Assembly (NCBI RefSeq): GCF_900100945.1
Contig: NZ_FNCG01000003.1
Coordinates: 186,001-250,000 of the forward strand
Source of the DNA: Mucilaginibacter gossypii
GTDB lineage: Bacteria > Bacteroidota > Bacteroidia > Sphingobacteriales > Sphingobacteriaceae
Direction: 5' to 3'
DNA: 64,000 bases
Part shown: positions 24,331 through 32,548 of the stretch, in pieces
How the letters are laid out: the number at the start of each line of letters is the position of its first letter
How positions within the stretch are numbered: the stretch's first letter is position 1
The notes under the pieces: model-generated
Told to the model about the DNA's origin: nothing
What the model saw: only the letters and a program-made list of their open reading frames with translations
The model's database searches: none
Program-made: the position numbers and the translations under genes

Positions 24331-24672
24331 ATGGAGTTAAGCAGATTGAATAAGCTGTTGGAATTTATAAAAAATGAACCGGATGATGAGTTTCTGAAAT
24401 ATGCCCTGGCAACTGAATATCTGCGTCTGAATGAGACAGATAAGGCACTTGCCTATTATGAAGACCTGGTAAATAACCACCCCGGCTATACAGGTACCTA
24501 TTATCATTTGGGTAAGCTTTATGAAGCGTTAAACCGAAAGGATGACGCCATTAAAACTTATGAAACCGGCATGAAAATGACAAAAGAAAAGCGCGATAAC
24601 CATGCTTTTTCTGAATTGCAGGCAGTATACCGGCAAGCAATAGGTTTTGAAGAAGACGATGACGATTATTAG
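24331..24672 (+). CDS. Small TPR-repeat protein
   Basis: A 113-residue cytoplasmic protein made of about two and a half tetratricopeptide repeats: EFLKYALATEYLRLNETDKALAYYEDLV and TGTYYHLGKLYEALNRKDDAIKTYETGM. It ends in an acidic EEDDDDY tail. TPR modules mediate protein contacts; the partner is unknown. It is divergent from etfB. Confidence 0.88.
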   Translation: MELSRLNKLLEFIKNEPDDEFLKYALATEYLRLNETDKALAYYEDLVNNHPGYTGTYYHLGKLYEALNRKDDAIKTYETGMKMTKEKRDNHAFSELQAVYRQAIGFEEDDDDY

Positions 24673-24682
24673 CCTTTAGGGT

Positions 24683-24835
24683 TCATAGTTGATGGTTCAT
24701 AGTTCATGGCAACTGAATAATGACCTTTAGGTTTTAGCTTTATAAACTAAATGAGTTTACTTATAATAATTGATATTAGGCTATAAAGCATGGTCTTAAG
24801 AGCCATCACCACAAACTATGAACCATCAACTATGA
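24683..24835. repeat. Word-type inverted repeat (TTCATAGTTGATGGTTCATAG)
   Basis: A perfect 22-base inverted repeat: arm 24683-24704 matches the reverse complement of 24814-24835. The left arm is followed by another echo (TCATGGCAACTG). The 109 bases between are AT-rich without a gene. The same words occur at 45854-45936. Confidence 0.8.
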
Positions 24836-24848
24836 TCTTTTTTAAAGA

Positions 24849-26048
24849 ATGAAAAAACGGCAACTTATATTCCTTCGGGATGTGCTAATTTATACTTTTA
24901 CCGCTTTTGGCGGGCCGCAGGCCCACATTGCTGTTTTACTGCGCGAGTTTGTTGAAAAACGAAAATATATTACCGAAGATGAGTTGATGGAGCTTAATGC
25001 CTTATCGCAGGTATTGCCCGGCCCTTCGTCAACCCAAACGCTGGTTGGGATAGCCTGGAAAGTGGGTGGACTTAGGCTGGCTATTATTACATTTTTAATT
25101 TGGATACTGCCCTCGGCCACTATTATGTGTATGGCGGCTATCAGTTACAGTATGGTTGCTAATAAGGCCAAATTTGCTCATGTAATCAGTTATGTACAGC
25201 CTATAGCGGTAGGCATAGTTGCTTATGCCACTTATACATTTGCCAACAAATTTTTAAAAACCAGGATCAGCACCATGCTGGCTATTGGTTCACTGATTGT
25301 GACACTCATCCTTCAAAATGCTTATGCCTTTCCGATACTGATATTGCTTGGCGGCATTATATCATCGGCCATGGAAACTCAGCAGCATGAAAACGAATTG
25401 AGGGTAAAGCTGTATTCAAATGTAAACCCTAATAAAGTAGCTTACTTTATAGGTATTCTGCTTTTTTTTGCTGCTTTAGGTGCGGTTGTAAATCAAACGT
25501 CCCCATTAAGTTTACCAATCCGTTTATTTGAAAACTTTTACCGCAACGGCATTCTTATTTTTGGAGGAGGACAGGTGCTGGTACCACTCATGTATACCGA
25601 ATTTGTTGAGGTTAAGCATTACTTAAGCCGGTCGGAGTTTTTGTCGGGATATGCCTTGCAGCAGGCTTTGCCCGGGCCTACATTTTCATTTACTTCGTTT
25701 TTGGGCGGCATAACGCTTGGCAACAAGGGATACACTATTTGGGGGCAGGTAATTGGGAGCCTGGTTGCTGTTATTGGCATCAATACACCAGGCCTTATCC
25801 TTATCCTGTTTATTGTGCCGTTTTGGGAGGATCTGAAGAAGATTACACGTATAAAAAACTCACTGAGCGGTATAAATGCAGTAGCTGTAGGTTTTATGGC
25901 AACTGCGCTGATTTTACTGGTAAGGCCTTTTGGCTTAAATTGGACAGCCTATGCCTTAATGATCGGCACCTTCCTGGTGCTGCATTTTACCAAAATAAAA
26001 ACACCGATAGTGATCATTATCGGTGTGGTTTTAGGAATAATATTTTGA
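24849..26048 (+). CDS. chrA: Chromate transporter (ChrA family)
   Basis: A 399-residue inner-membrane protein of the long CHR type, formed by two homologous halves. The half-motifs FGGPQAHIAVL... LPGPSSTQTLVGIAWKVGG (N-terminal) and FGGGQVLVPLM... LPGPTFSFTSFLGG (C-terminal) are both present. About ten hydrophobic segments are visible. Family members export chromate; some have other anion substrates. It is transcribed alone from just after the 24683-24835 repeat and converges on dnaB. Confidence 0.93.
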   Translation: MKKRQLIFLRDVLIYTFTAFGGPQAHIAVLLREFVEKRKYITEDELMELNALSQVLPGPSSTQTLVGIAWKVGGLRLAIITFLIWILPSATIMCMAAISYSMVANKAKFAHVISYVQPIAVGIVAYATYTFANKFLKTRISTMLAIGSLIVTLILQNAYAFPILILLGGIISSAMETQQHENELRVKLYSNVNPNKVAYFIGILLFFAALGAVVNQTSPLSLPIRLFENFYRNGILIFGGGQVLVPLMYTEFVEVKHYLSRSEFLSGYALQQALPGPTFSFTSFLGGITLGNKGYTIWGQVIGSLVAVIGINTPGLILILFIVPFWEDLKKITRIKNSLSGINAVAVGFMATALILLVRPFGLNWTAYALMIGTFLVLHFTKIKTPIVIIIGVVLGIIF

Positions 26049-26126
26049 TTTGCGATTTCGCATTTTTGATTTCGGATATTGTCTTTAAATAAATCCCAAA
26101 TCGAAAATCCCACATTCGAAATGAGA
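26049..26126. repeat. Word-type intergenic repeat (GATTTCGGATTT words)
   Basis: The gap between chrA and dnaB consists of GATTTGCGATTTCGCA / TTTTTGATTTCGGAT on the left and AATCCCAAATCGAAAATCCC / ACATTCGAAATGAG on the right, imperfect reverse complements. Related words (AAATCCGAAATAGAAAATCC) are at 21890-21919. It may form the 3' end structure for both convergent genes. Confidence 0.55.
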
Positions 26127-27692
26127 TTAAAACGGAGGCTCATCATCTATGTCGTCCATTCTTGAAGGACGTATAATGAAGTTACTCTGCTTTTCAAAAT
26201 CCTGCGAAGGGGCAAGGCCTGCGAAAGCGTTACCTGCGGGAGGGGGGAAGCCATCCATACCTTCTTCAAGATTTGTGAACTTAACATATTTGCCCACAAA
26301 TTTAAGCCGAACAGTACCTGTTTCACCGTTACGGTGCTTGGCTATAATTACCTCGCCCACACCCTGGGTTGGATTACCGTCCTCATCTTCGGTCAGACCA
26401 TAATATTCTGGACGATAGAGGAATAATACCATGTCGGCGTCCTGCTCAATAGCGCCCGATTCACGTAAGTCTGAAAGCATTGGTCTTTTTGAGTTGCCCG
26501 GCCGGCTTTCAACCGCACGGCTTAACTGCGAAAGTGCAATTACCGGCACACTGAGCTCCTTGGCAACTGATTTTAAAGCACGAGAAATGCTACTGATTTC
26601 CTGCTCACGGTTGCCCCCGCCACCTTTGCCTTCAGCTTTGCCATGCATCAGCTGTAAGTAGTCGATAATGATTAACTGGATATCATACTGTGATTTTAAG
26701 CGGCGGCATTTTGCCCTGAACTCAAAGATGTTTAGGGCAGGTGTATCATCAATGATGAACGTTGCTTTTTCAAGCCTGCCAATTTTAGAGTGTACCTGCT
26801 GCCATTCCCATTCTTCAAGCGTGCCTTTACGGATTTTTTCCTGCTCAATTTCTGCCTCGCCAGCTATCAAACGGTTAACTAACTGTACAGACGACATCTC
26901 CAGCGAAAACACCACAACTGGCTTGTCAAAATCAACCGCTGCGTTACGGGCACAGCTTAATACAAAAGCTGTTTTACCCATCGCCGGACGTGCCGCAATG
27001 ATCACCAGATCTGATTTTTGCCAACCTGACGTCATCCGGTCAAGGTTGGTAAAGCCAGAGGCGACACCTGTTAAGCCATCCTTTTTATCCTTCAGGGCTT
27101 CAATATCGCGTAGGGCCTCATGAACAAGATCGTCCATATTACGGGCATCCCGGCGTAAATTGCTCTGGGCTATTTCAAACAGATTTTTTTCGGCCATATC
27201 CAGCAGGTCGAATACATCTGCAGTATCCTCATATGCATTGTTGATCACCTCTGTAGAAATGCGGATCAGTTCGCGCTGAATAAATTTTTGAATGATGATG
27301 CGCGAATGGAATTCGATATTGGCGGCCGATGCAACGCGGCTTGTAAGTTCAGTGATATAGTAAGCACCGCCAACCATTTCCAGCTCGCCAAGCCTGCGCA
27401 ATTCGGCAGTCACGGTAAGGATATCTACAGGCTGTGTTTTTTCAAACAAGATTTTTATTGCAGAAAAAATCTTTTGGTGATTGGTTTGATAAAAAACTTC
27501 GGGTTTTAAAACATCTATAACAGATGAAAGGGCATCTTTCTCCAGCATAAGGGCGCCTAAAACTGCTTCCTCCAAGTCCGTAGCCTGTGGCTGCAATTTG
27601 CCGCCTGCAATGAATGGGGTAGGATTGGGGATCCGGCTGCGGCGTTCAAAAGTATTTGGCTTGTTATACTGGTTGTTATTCTCAAAACTCAT
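26127..27692 (-). CDS. dnaB: Replicative DNA helicase DnaB
   Basis: DnaB unwinds DNA ahead of the replication fork as a hexamer. The N-terminal domain starts about residue 35 (LEEAVLGALMLEKDALSSV). The RecA-like domain has Walker A in AARPAMGKTAFVLS, Walker B in LIIIDYLQLM, and the DnaB motifs SLEMSSVQL and LSDLRESGAIEQDADMV. No intein interrupts it. The start is ATG 27692 (MSFENNNQ): a complete promoter (TTTG-21-TATTTTTG) lies at 27732-27700, inside the longer frame that would start at 27740. The C-terminus is a Pro/Phe-rich tail. Confidence 0.97.
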   Translation of the reverse strand: MSFENNNQYNKPNTFERRSRIPNPTPFIAGGKLQPQATDLEEAVLGALMLEKDALSSVIDVLKPEVFYQTNHQKIFSAIKILFEKTQPVDILTVTAELRRLGELEMVGGAYYITELTSRVASAANIEFHSRIIIQKFIQRELIRISTEVINNAYEDTADVFDLLDMAEKNLFEIAQSNLRRDARNMDDLVHEALRDIEALKDKKDGLTGVASGFTNLDRMTSGWQKSDLVIIAARPAMGKTAFVLSCARNAAVDFDKPVVVFSLEMSSVQLVNRLIAGEAEIEQEKIRKGTLEEWEWQQVHSKIGRLEKATFIIDDTPALNIFEFRAKCRRLKSQYDIQLIIIDYLQLMHGKAEGKGGGGNREQEISSISRALKSVAKELSVPVIALSQLSRAVESRPGNSKRPMLSDLRESGAIEQDADMVLFLYRPEYYGLTEDEDGNPTQGVGEVIIAKHRNGETGTVRLKFVGKYVKFTNLEEGMDGFPPPAGNAFAGLAPSQDFEKQSNFIIRPSRMDDIDDEPPF

Positions 27693-27699
27693 AAGGGTA

Positions 27700-27732
27700 C
27701 AAAAATATACAAAAAACGCTTCGACAGGCAAA
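27700..27732 (-). promoter_or_regulatory. dnaB promoter
   Basis: On the minus strand TTTG (27732-27729) and TATTTTTG (27707-27700) are 21 bases apart, a full match to the Bacteroidetes promoter. The ATG follows eight bases after the -7 element, so the 5' UTR is a few bases at most. Confidence 0.75.
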
Positions 27733-27778
27733 GTAAACACCTAACATAGTGTATCGGTATTTTAAAATAATCATACAC

Positions 27779-27899
27779 AGGGTGATAATTTTAAGGTTTT
27801 TAATAAACACCTCAGTGTTGATAACTTTTTAAGGGAATTTGGGCTGATTGATTTTCAGCTAATTGAGTCAATGTTAATAAAGTTTTCAAGTGTTGATAG
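27779..27899. promoter_or_regulatory. Cluster of DnaA-box-like 9-mers between dnaB and rlmB
   Basis: TGTTGATAA (27816-27824), TGTTAATAA (27872-27880) and TGTTGATAG (27891-27899) share one orientation. They are close to the reverse complement of the DnaA box TTATCCACA; a weaker GGGTGATAA is at 27779. They lie upstream of dnaB. DnaA control of dnaB is possible, but AT-rich chance matches are not excluded. Confidence 0.3.
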
Positions 27900-27970
27900 C
27901 ATCTGCACTCAAACGCCGGTAAACCCAAAAGGGTTATCAGTTCAATAACGGCTTAATCAATTAATATAGC

Positions 27971-27978
27971 TACTTTTG
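27971..27978 (+). promoter_or_regulatory. -7 promoter element of rlmB
   Basis: TACTTTTG matches TAnnTTTG and ends 19 bases before the rlmB ATG. No clear -33 element was seen. Confidence 0.5.
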
Positions 27979-27997
27979 CCAAAATTTAAATCATAAA

Positions 27998-28768
27998 ATG
28001 GCATTTAATTCAAGGCCTCAGCGCGAAAGCAATCAGATGGTTTTTGGTATCAGGGCGGTAGTAGAAGCGATTCGCTCGGGTAAAGAGATTGAGGCGTTAT
28101 TTATACAGCGAGGCATAGGCGGTGGCCTGATACAGGAGCTTAAAGAACTGATGAACGAATATCAGATAACCGCACAGCAGGTTCCGGTTGAAAAACTAAA
28201 CCGCATTACCCAGAAAAATCACCAGGGAGTTATAGCTGTGATTTCGCCTATTGTTTATCAAAAGATAGAGAACATCATTCCAGAAGTATTTGAAAAGGGG
28301 GAAACGCCGTTAATTTTAGTTTTAGACAGCATTACTGATGTAAGGAACATGGGTGCGATTGCCCGTACTGCCGAATGTGCCGGTGTGCATGCCATCGTGA
28401 TCCCAGCCAAAGGCTCGGCGCAGATAAATCCTGATGCCATTAAAACATCGGCCGGCGCATTATACAAAATTCCTGTTTGCCGGCATGATAATTTTATGCA
28501 AACTGTACGCTTCCTCCAGGAATCGGGCTTGCAACTGGTTTGTTGTACCGAGAAAACACAGGATAATATTTACACTCCGGATTATACCGTACCTACTGCC
28601 ATCGTTATGGGATCGGAAGAAGACGGCATTCGTAACGAGATCATCCGGATCTCCGACCACCTGGCCAAGATCCCTATGTTCGGCGAAATTGAATCGTTGA
28701 ATGTATCGGTATCTACCGGGGTGATTTTGTATGAGGCAGTGAGGCAGAGAACCCCCCCCGCCCCCTAA
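27998..28768 (+). CDS. rlmB: 23S rRNA 2'-O-methyltransferase RlmB (SpoU/TrmH family)
   Basis: A 256-residue SpoU-type methyltransferase, expected to methylate G2251 of 23S rRNA. The N-terminal substrate-binding domain (MVFGIRAVVEAIRSGKEIEALFIQ) precedes the knotted catalytic domain with motifs LDSITDVRNMGAIARTAE, IVMGSEEDGIRNEI and IPMFGEIESLNVSVSTGVILYE. The last residues (TPPAP) and the stop codon are encoded by the left arm of an intergenic repeat that begins at 28752, so the original C-terminus may have been altered by the repeat. Confidence 0.95.
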   Translation: MAFNSRPQRESNQMVFGIRAVVEAIRSGKEIEALFIQRGIGGGLIQELKELMNEYQITAQQVPVEKLNRITQKNHQGVIAVISPIVYQKIENIIPEVFEKGETPLILVLDSITDVRNMGAIARTAECAGVHAIVIPAKGSAQINPDAIKTSAGALYKIPVCRHDNFMQTVRFLQESGLQLVCCTEKTQDNIYTPDYTVPTAIVMGSEEDGIRNEIIRISDHLAKIPMFGEIESLNVSVSTGVILYEAVRQRTPPAP

Positions 28769-28922
28769 AGGGGGTGCTTACTTACGGCTGGTTTTTATCT
28801 GTCGTATTAAACTTAAAAGTATTTAAACAAGAAAAGCTTTGCCGTGGCAAAGCTTTTCTTGTTTAGCATTACAGCTAAAGAGTGATTGTAAGTAGGTACC
28901 CCCTTTAGGGGGCGGAGGGGGC
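28752..28922. repeat. G/C-run inverted repeat enclosing a terminator, overlapping rlmB end
   Basis: The left arm (28752-28785, CCCCCTAAAGGGGGTGCTTA core) is matched by the right arm (28888-28922, GTAAGTAGGTACCCCCTTTA core). Each arm carries its own small palindrome CCCCCTAAAGGGGG. The left arm encodes the end of RlmB and the right arm reaches the first base position of the manC stop codon. A strong hairpin sits in the middle (28825-28864). Confidence 0.85.
28825..28864. terminator. Bidirectional terminator between rlmB and manC
   Basis: AAACAAGAAAAGCTTTGC (28825-28842) pairs perfectly over 18 bp with GCAAAGCTTTTCTTGTTT (28847-28864) around a CGTG loop. The T- and A-rich outer stem can serve both convergent genes. 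Confidence 0.85.
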
Positions 28923-30007
28923 TAAATATACTTCGCTCCAAATTTACTTTTTACATCAGCCACAACCTGTTTGATGTTCTGTTCCTGGTCGCGGGGGCAA
29001 ATGAGCAGGGAGTTGTTCGATTCTACTACGATATAATCATGCAGCCCCTGCAATATTACCAGTTTTTCGCCCGGCACGTTTACCATGCAGTTTGAAGAGT
29101 CATACATGATCACTTTTTCTGCAGGGATAACGGCATTACCTACATAATCCTTTTCGGCAAGGTCATATATTGATGCCCAGGTACCCAGATCGCTCCATCC
29201 AAAATCCGAAGGTAATACATACACATTATCTGCTTTTTCCATAATGCCGTAATCTATCGAGATATTAACGCATTGCTGGTAAGCCTTGTGTATATAAGAC
29301 TTTTCATCGTCTGAGTTATAAACTGGTTTTGCATCAGCAAAGATCTCATGCATTTCGGGCAGGTACTGATTAAAGGCCTTAACAATAGTTTTGGCCGACC
29401 AAACAAAGATGCCGGCATTCCATAAAAAGTCGCCGCTTTGAATAAAGGTTTTAGCTATTTCAAGAGTGGGTTTTTCGGTAAAGGTTTTTACTTTATGAAA
29501 CTCATCATTGATAACGTTATCAGTGTATTGAATATATCCGTAACCGGTATCGGGCCTTGATGGTTTAATGCCCAGGGTTATCAGATAATCATTTGAAGCG
29601 GCGGTTTGCAATGATTTTTCGATAGCGGCAACAAAAGCATCCTCATCCAGGATCTGCTGATCGGAAGGGGCTACAACAATAGCTGCATCGGGGTTAAGAC
29701 TTTCAATTTTAAAACAGCCATAGGCAACACAAGGTGCCGTATTACGCATTACCGGTTCGGTAAGAATCTGCTGATCCTCCATATCGGGCAATTGTTGTTT
29801 TACCAGTTTGGTGTAGTTTTCGTTAGTAACAACGTAAATATTTTCTTTGGGGCAAACTTTCAGGAAACGTTCGTAGGTGTTTTGTATTAAGGTTTTACCG
29901 GTACCAAGTATATCTATAAACTGTTTAGGGTGCGATGTACGGCTTATCGGCCAAAAGCGGCTTCCAATCCCTCCAGCCATAATTATCGCATAATAGTTTT
30001 TATTCAT
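28922..30007 (-). CDS. manC: Mannose-1-phosphate guanylyltransferase
   Basis: This enzyme makes GDP-mannose from GTP and mannose-1-phosphate for surface polysaccharide and glycoprotein synthesis. The nucleotidyltransferase signature is AIIMAGGIGSRFWPISR near the N-terminus, with FTEKPTLEIAKTF and FLWNAGIFVW further in. There is no C-terminal phosphomannose-isomerase domain, so it is the short single-function form. The start is ATG 30007 (MNKNYYAII); the frame extends to a TTG at 30013, which is less likely. It is divergent from recQ over 250 bases. Confidence 0.95.
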   Translation of the reverse strand: MNKNYYAIIMAGGIGSRFWPISRTSHPKQFIDILGTGKTLIQNTYERFLKVCPKENIYVVTNENYTKLVKQQLPDMEDQQILTEPVMRNTAPCVAYGCFKIESLNPDAAIVVAPSDQQILDEDAFVAAIEKSLQTAASNDYLITLGIKPSRPDTGYGYIQYTDNVINDEFHKVKTFTEKPTLEIAKTFIQSGDFLWNAGIFVWSAKTIVKAFNQYLPEMHEIFADAKPVYNSDDEKSYIHKAYQQCVNISIDYGIMEKADNVYVLPSDFGWSDLGTWASIYDLAEKDYVGNAVIPAEKVIMYDSSNCMVNVPGEKLVILQGLHDYIVVESNNSLLICPRDQEQNIKQVVADVKSKFGAKYI

Positions 30008-30264
30008 GAGCAAGTAAAGAATTTTAATTTGGTATATCGACCGTAAAAATGTGTAATAATTTGTTAATTATCCATTAAGTGTAGCTAAATAATTTAACGG
30101 TGGGCATAACCACAAATTTGTCTGGTTCTTTAAATGAACGAGCAATGAAATTGTTTTTCATCTAATCATCATTTTTGCATAAAATTTAAAAGTAAATCCA
30201 TCGTTTATTTAGAAAATTTTGTTACTTTAAACTTTTAAATACAATTTAAGAATTTGTTAAAATA

Positions 30265-32460
30265 ATGATAGAAACAAAGAAATCGCTATTTGACAATCTC
30301 CAGAATTTTTTCGGGTTTGATAATTTTAAGGGAGAACAGGAAGCGATAATAACCAACATCCTGGCCGGTAATGATACATTCGTTATTATGCCTACCGGTG
30401 GCGGCAAATCGATGTGTTATCAGTTACCAGCTTTGATGAGCGATGGCACGGCAATCGTAATTTCACCATTGATAGCCCTGATGAAAAATCAGGTAGATCA
30501 GCTTAGGGCGTTTGGAGGATCAGATAGTATAGCCCATTTTTTAAATTCATCACTTACAAAATCAGAGATAGGCAAGGTTAAGGAAGATGTACTGGCAGGG
30601 AAAACCAAGTTATTGTACGTGGCCCCCGAATCGTTAACCAAGCAGGAAAATATTGATTTCTTACGCCTTAACCACGTTTCATTCGTGGCGGTAGATGAAG
30701 CGCATTGTATTTCGGAGTGGGGGCATGATTTCAGGCCCGAATATCGTAAAATACGCCAGGTGATCAGTAACATAGGCGAAAATATTCCCATAATTGCTCT
30801 AACAGCTACGGCTACCCCAAAAGTTCAGCAGGATATTCAAAAAAACCTGCAAATGAATAATGCTACCGTATTTAAATCGTCATTTAACCGGGGCAACCTG
30901 TTTTATGAAGTTAGGGCCAAGCGTAATGTTATCAAAGAGATTGTAAAATTTGTAAAACAAAATCAGGGCAAATCGGGAATTGTGTATTGCCTTAGCCGCA
31001 AAAAGGTTGAGGAAGTAGCCGAGGCGCTGAACCTTAACGGGGTAAGGGCGTTGCCCTATCACGCAGGGCTTGATCCTAAAGTGCGTGCAGAAACGCAGGA
31101 CAAATTCCTGATGGAAGATGTTGATGTTATTGTCGCTACGATTGCATTCGGTATGGGTATTGATAAACCCGATGTTCGCTACGTTATACACCATGATGTG
31201 CCTAAAAGTATGGAGGGTTACTACCAGGAAACAGGAAGGGCCGGACGTGACGGAGGAGAAGGTGTTTGTGTGGCTTTTTATTCGGAAAAGGATATTGATA
31301 AGCTTCAGAAATTTATGAAAGACAAGCCTGTTTCGGAACGCGAAATAGGTACTCAGATACTAAAGGAGGTTATCGATTATTGCGAGTCGTCGGTTTGTCG
31401 CCGTAAACAATTATTGCATTATTTTGGCGAAAACTTTAATGAAGCAGGCTGTAATAACATGTGCGATAATTGCTGTACCCATAAAGAACATTTTGATGGG
31501 GAGGAGCACCTGCACAGGGCATTAAGTTTGATTAAGCATATTGGCGAAAAGTTTGACGACCACCATATCCTCAGCATATTAATGGGTGAGGAAAATGCTC
31601 AGATCAAAAATTATGAGCATGATCAGCTTGACTATTATGGTTCGGGCAAAGAACTAGGTAAAAATCTTTGGAACTCGCTTTTAAGGCAGGCATTACTAAA
31701 TAATTACATTTCAAAAGATATTGATCAATACGGGCTTTTAAGGCTTACTAAAAGTGGCATAGGCTTTATTGAGAACCCGCACAGTATCCGTTTTGTTTTG
31801 AATAAGGTAATGGAGGCTGCTGACGATGACAACGATGACGACGGACCAAAACAAAGCGGCGGTGCACTTGATACCCAGTTGCTGCAAATGCTTAAAGAGC
31901 TGCGTAAAAAGCTGGCCAAACAAAAAGGATTGCCACCGTTTGTAATATTCCAGGACCCTTCGTTAGAAGAGATGTGCACTCATTATCCTATCAACACCGA
32001 AGAACTTAAACAAATTTCGGGTGTTGGTGCAGGCAAGGCGCTGAAATTTGGTAAACCTTTTACCGATTTGATCCAAAAATATGTAGAGGATAACGATATT
32101 GACCGGCCAATTGATATGGTGATTAAGAGTGCTGCCAATAAATCGGCGCTTAAAGTGTTCATTATCCAAAATATCGACAGGCATTTAAACCTTGATGATA
32201 TTGCTGCTTCAAAAGGTCTTACTTATGAGGAGATCCTGAAAGAAGTTGAAACTATAGTTAACTCAGGAACCAAGCTCAATCTGAACTACTATATTGATGA
32301 GGTGATTGACGAAGATAAGCAGGAAGAAGTATTTGATTATTTCCGCACTGCAGAAGCTGACTCTATTGATGAAGCCTTAGCCGAACTGGGCAGTGATGAT
32401 TACACCCGTGAAGAGGTGCAGTTAATGCGTATCAAATTCATGTCGGAGTTGGGGAATTAG
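30265..32460 (+). CDS. recQ: ATP-dependent DNA helicase RecQ
   Basis: A 731-residue RecQ helicase for recombination and fork repair. The helicase core has Walker A MPTGGGKSMCYQLP (about 41-54), the DEAH box VDEAHCISEWGHDFRPEY and motif VI QETGRAGRDG. The RQC zinc site follows, with cysteines in CESSVCRRKQLL and CNNMCDNCC. An HRDC domain is recognisable around PPFVIFQDPSLEEMC and GVGAGKALKFG. The C-terminal 100 residues form an extra helical, acidic region (LNLDDIAASKGLTYEEILKE) common in Bacteroidetes RecQ. Confidence 0.97.
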   Translation: MIETKKSLFDNLQNFFGFDNFKGEQEAIITNILAGNDTFVIMPTGGGKSMCYQLPALMSDGTAIVISPLIALMKNQVDQLRAFGGSDSIAHFLNSSLTKSEIGKVKEDVLAGKTKLLYVAPESLTKQENIDFLRLNHVSFVAVDEAHCISEWGHDFRPEYRKIRQVISNIGENIPIIALTATATPKVQQDIQKNLQMNNATVFKSSFNRGNLFYEVRAKRNVIKEIVKFVKQNQGKSGIVYCLSRKKVEEVAEALNLNGVRALPYHAGLDPKVRAETQDKFLMEDVDVIVATIAFGMGIDKPDVRYVIHHDVPKSMEGYYQETGRAGRDGGEGVCVAFYSEKDIDKLQKFMKDKPVSEREIGTQILKEVIDYCESSVCRRKQLLHYFGENFNEAGCNNMCDNCCTHKEHFDGEEHLHRALSLIKHIGEKFDDHHILSILMGEENAQIKNYEHDQLDYYGSGKELGKNLWNSLLRQALLNNYISKDIDQYGLLRLTKSGIGFIENPHSIRFVLNKVMEAADDDNDDDGPKQSGGALDTQLLQMLKELRKKLAKQKGLPPFVIFQDPSLEEMCTHYPINTEELKQISGVGAGKALKFGKPFTDLIQKYVEDNDIDRPIDMVIKSAANKSALKVFIIQNIDRHLNLDDIAASKGLTYEEILKEVETIVNSGTKLNLNYYIDEVIDEDKQEEVFDYFRTAEADSIDEALAELGSDDYTREEVQLMRIKFMSELGN

Positions 32461-32482
32461 TTGCTGAAAAGTTCTGATAAAG

Positions 32483-32514
32483 AAAGCCTTTAGATTAAAT
32501 TCTGAAGGCTTTTT
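32483..32514 (+). terminator. Terminator of recQ
   Basis: AAAGCCTT (32483-32490) pairs with AAGGCTTT (32505-32512) and is followed by more T. The loop is 14 bases. Confidence 0.7.
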
Positions 32515-32548
32515 GCTTTTCCCCTGATTACTGCTGTTGGCTTTAATT

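Noticed and set aside
26127..27692. Intein in dnaB
   Set aside because: Walker A and the downstream motifs are continuous and total length is normal.
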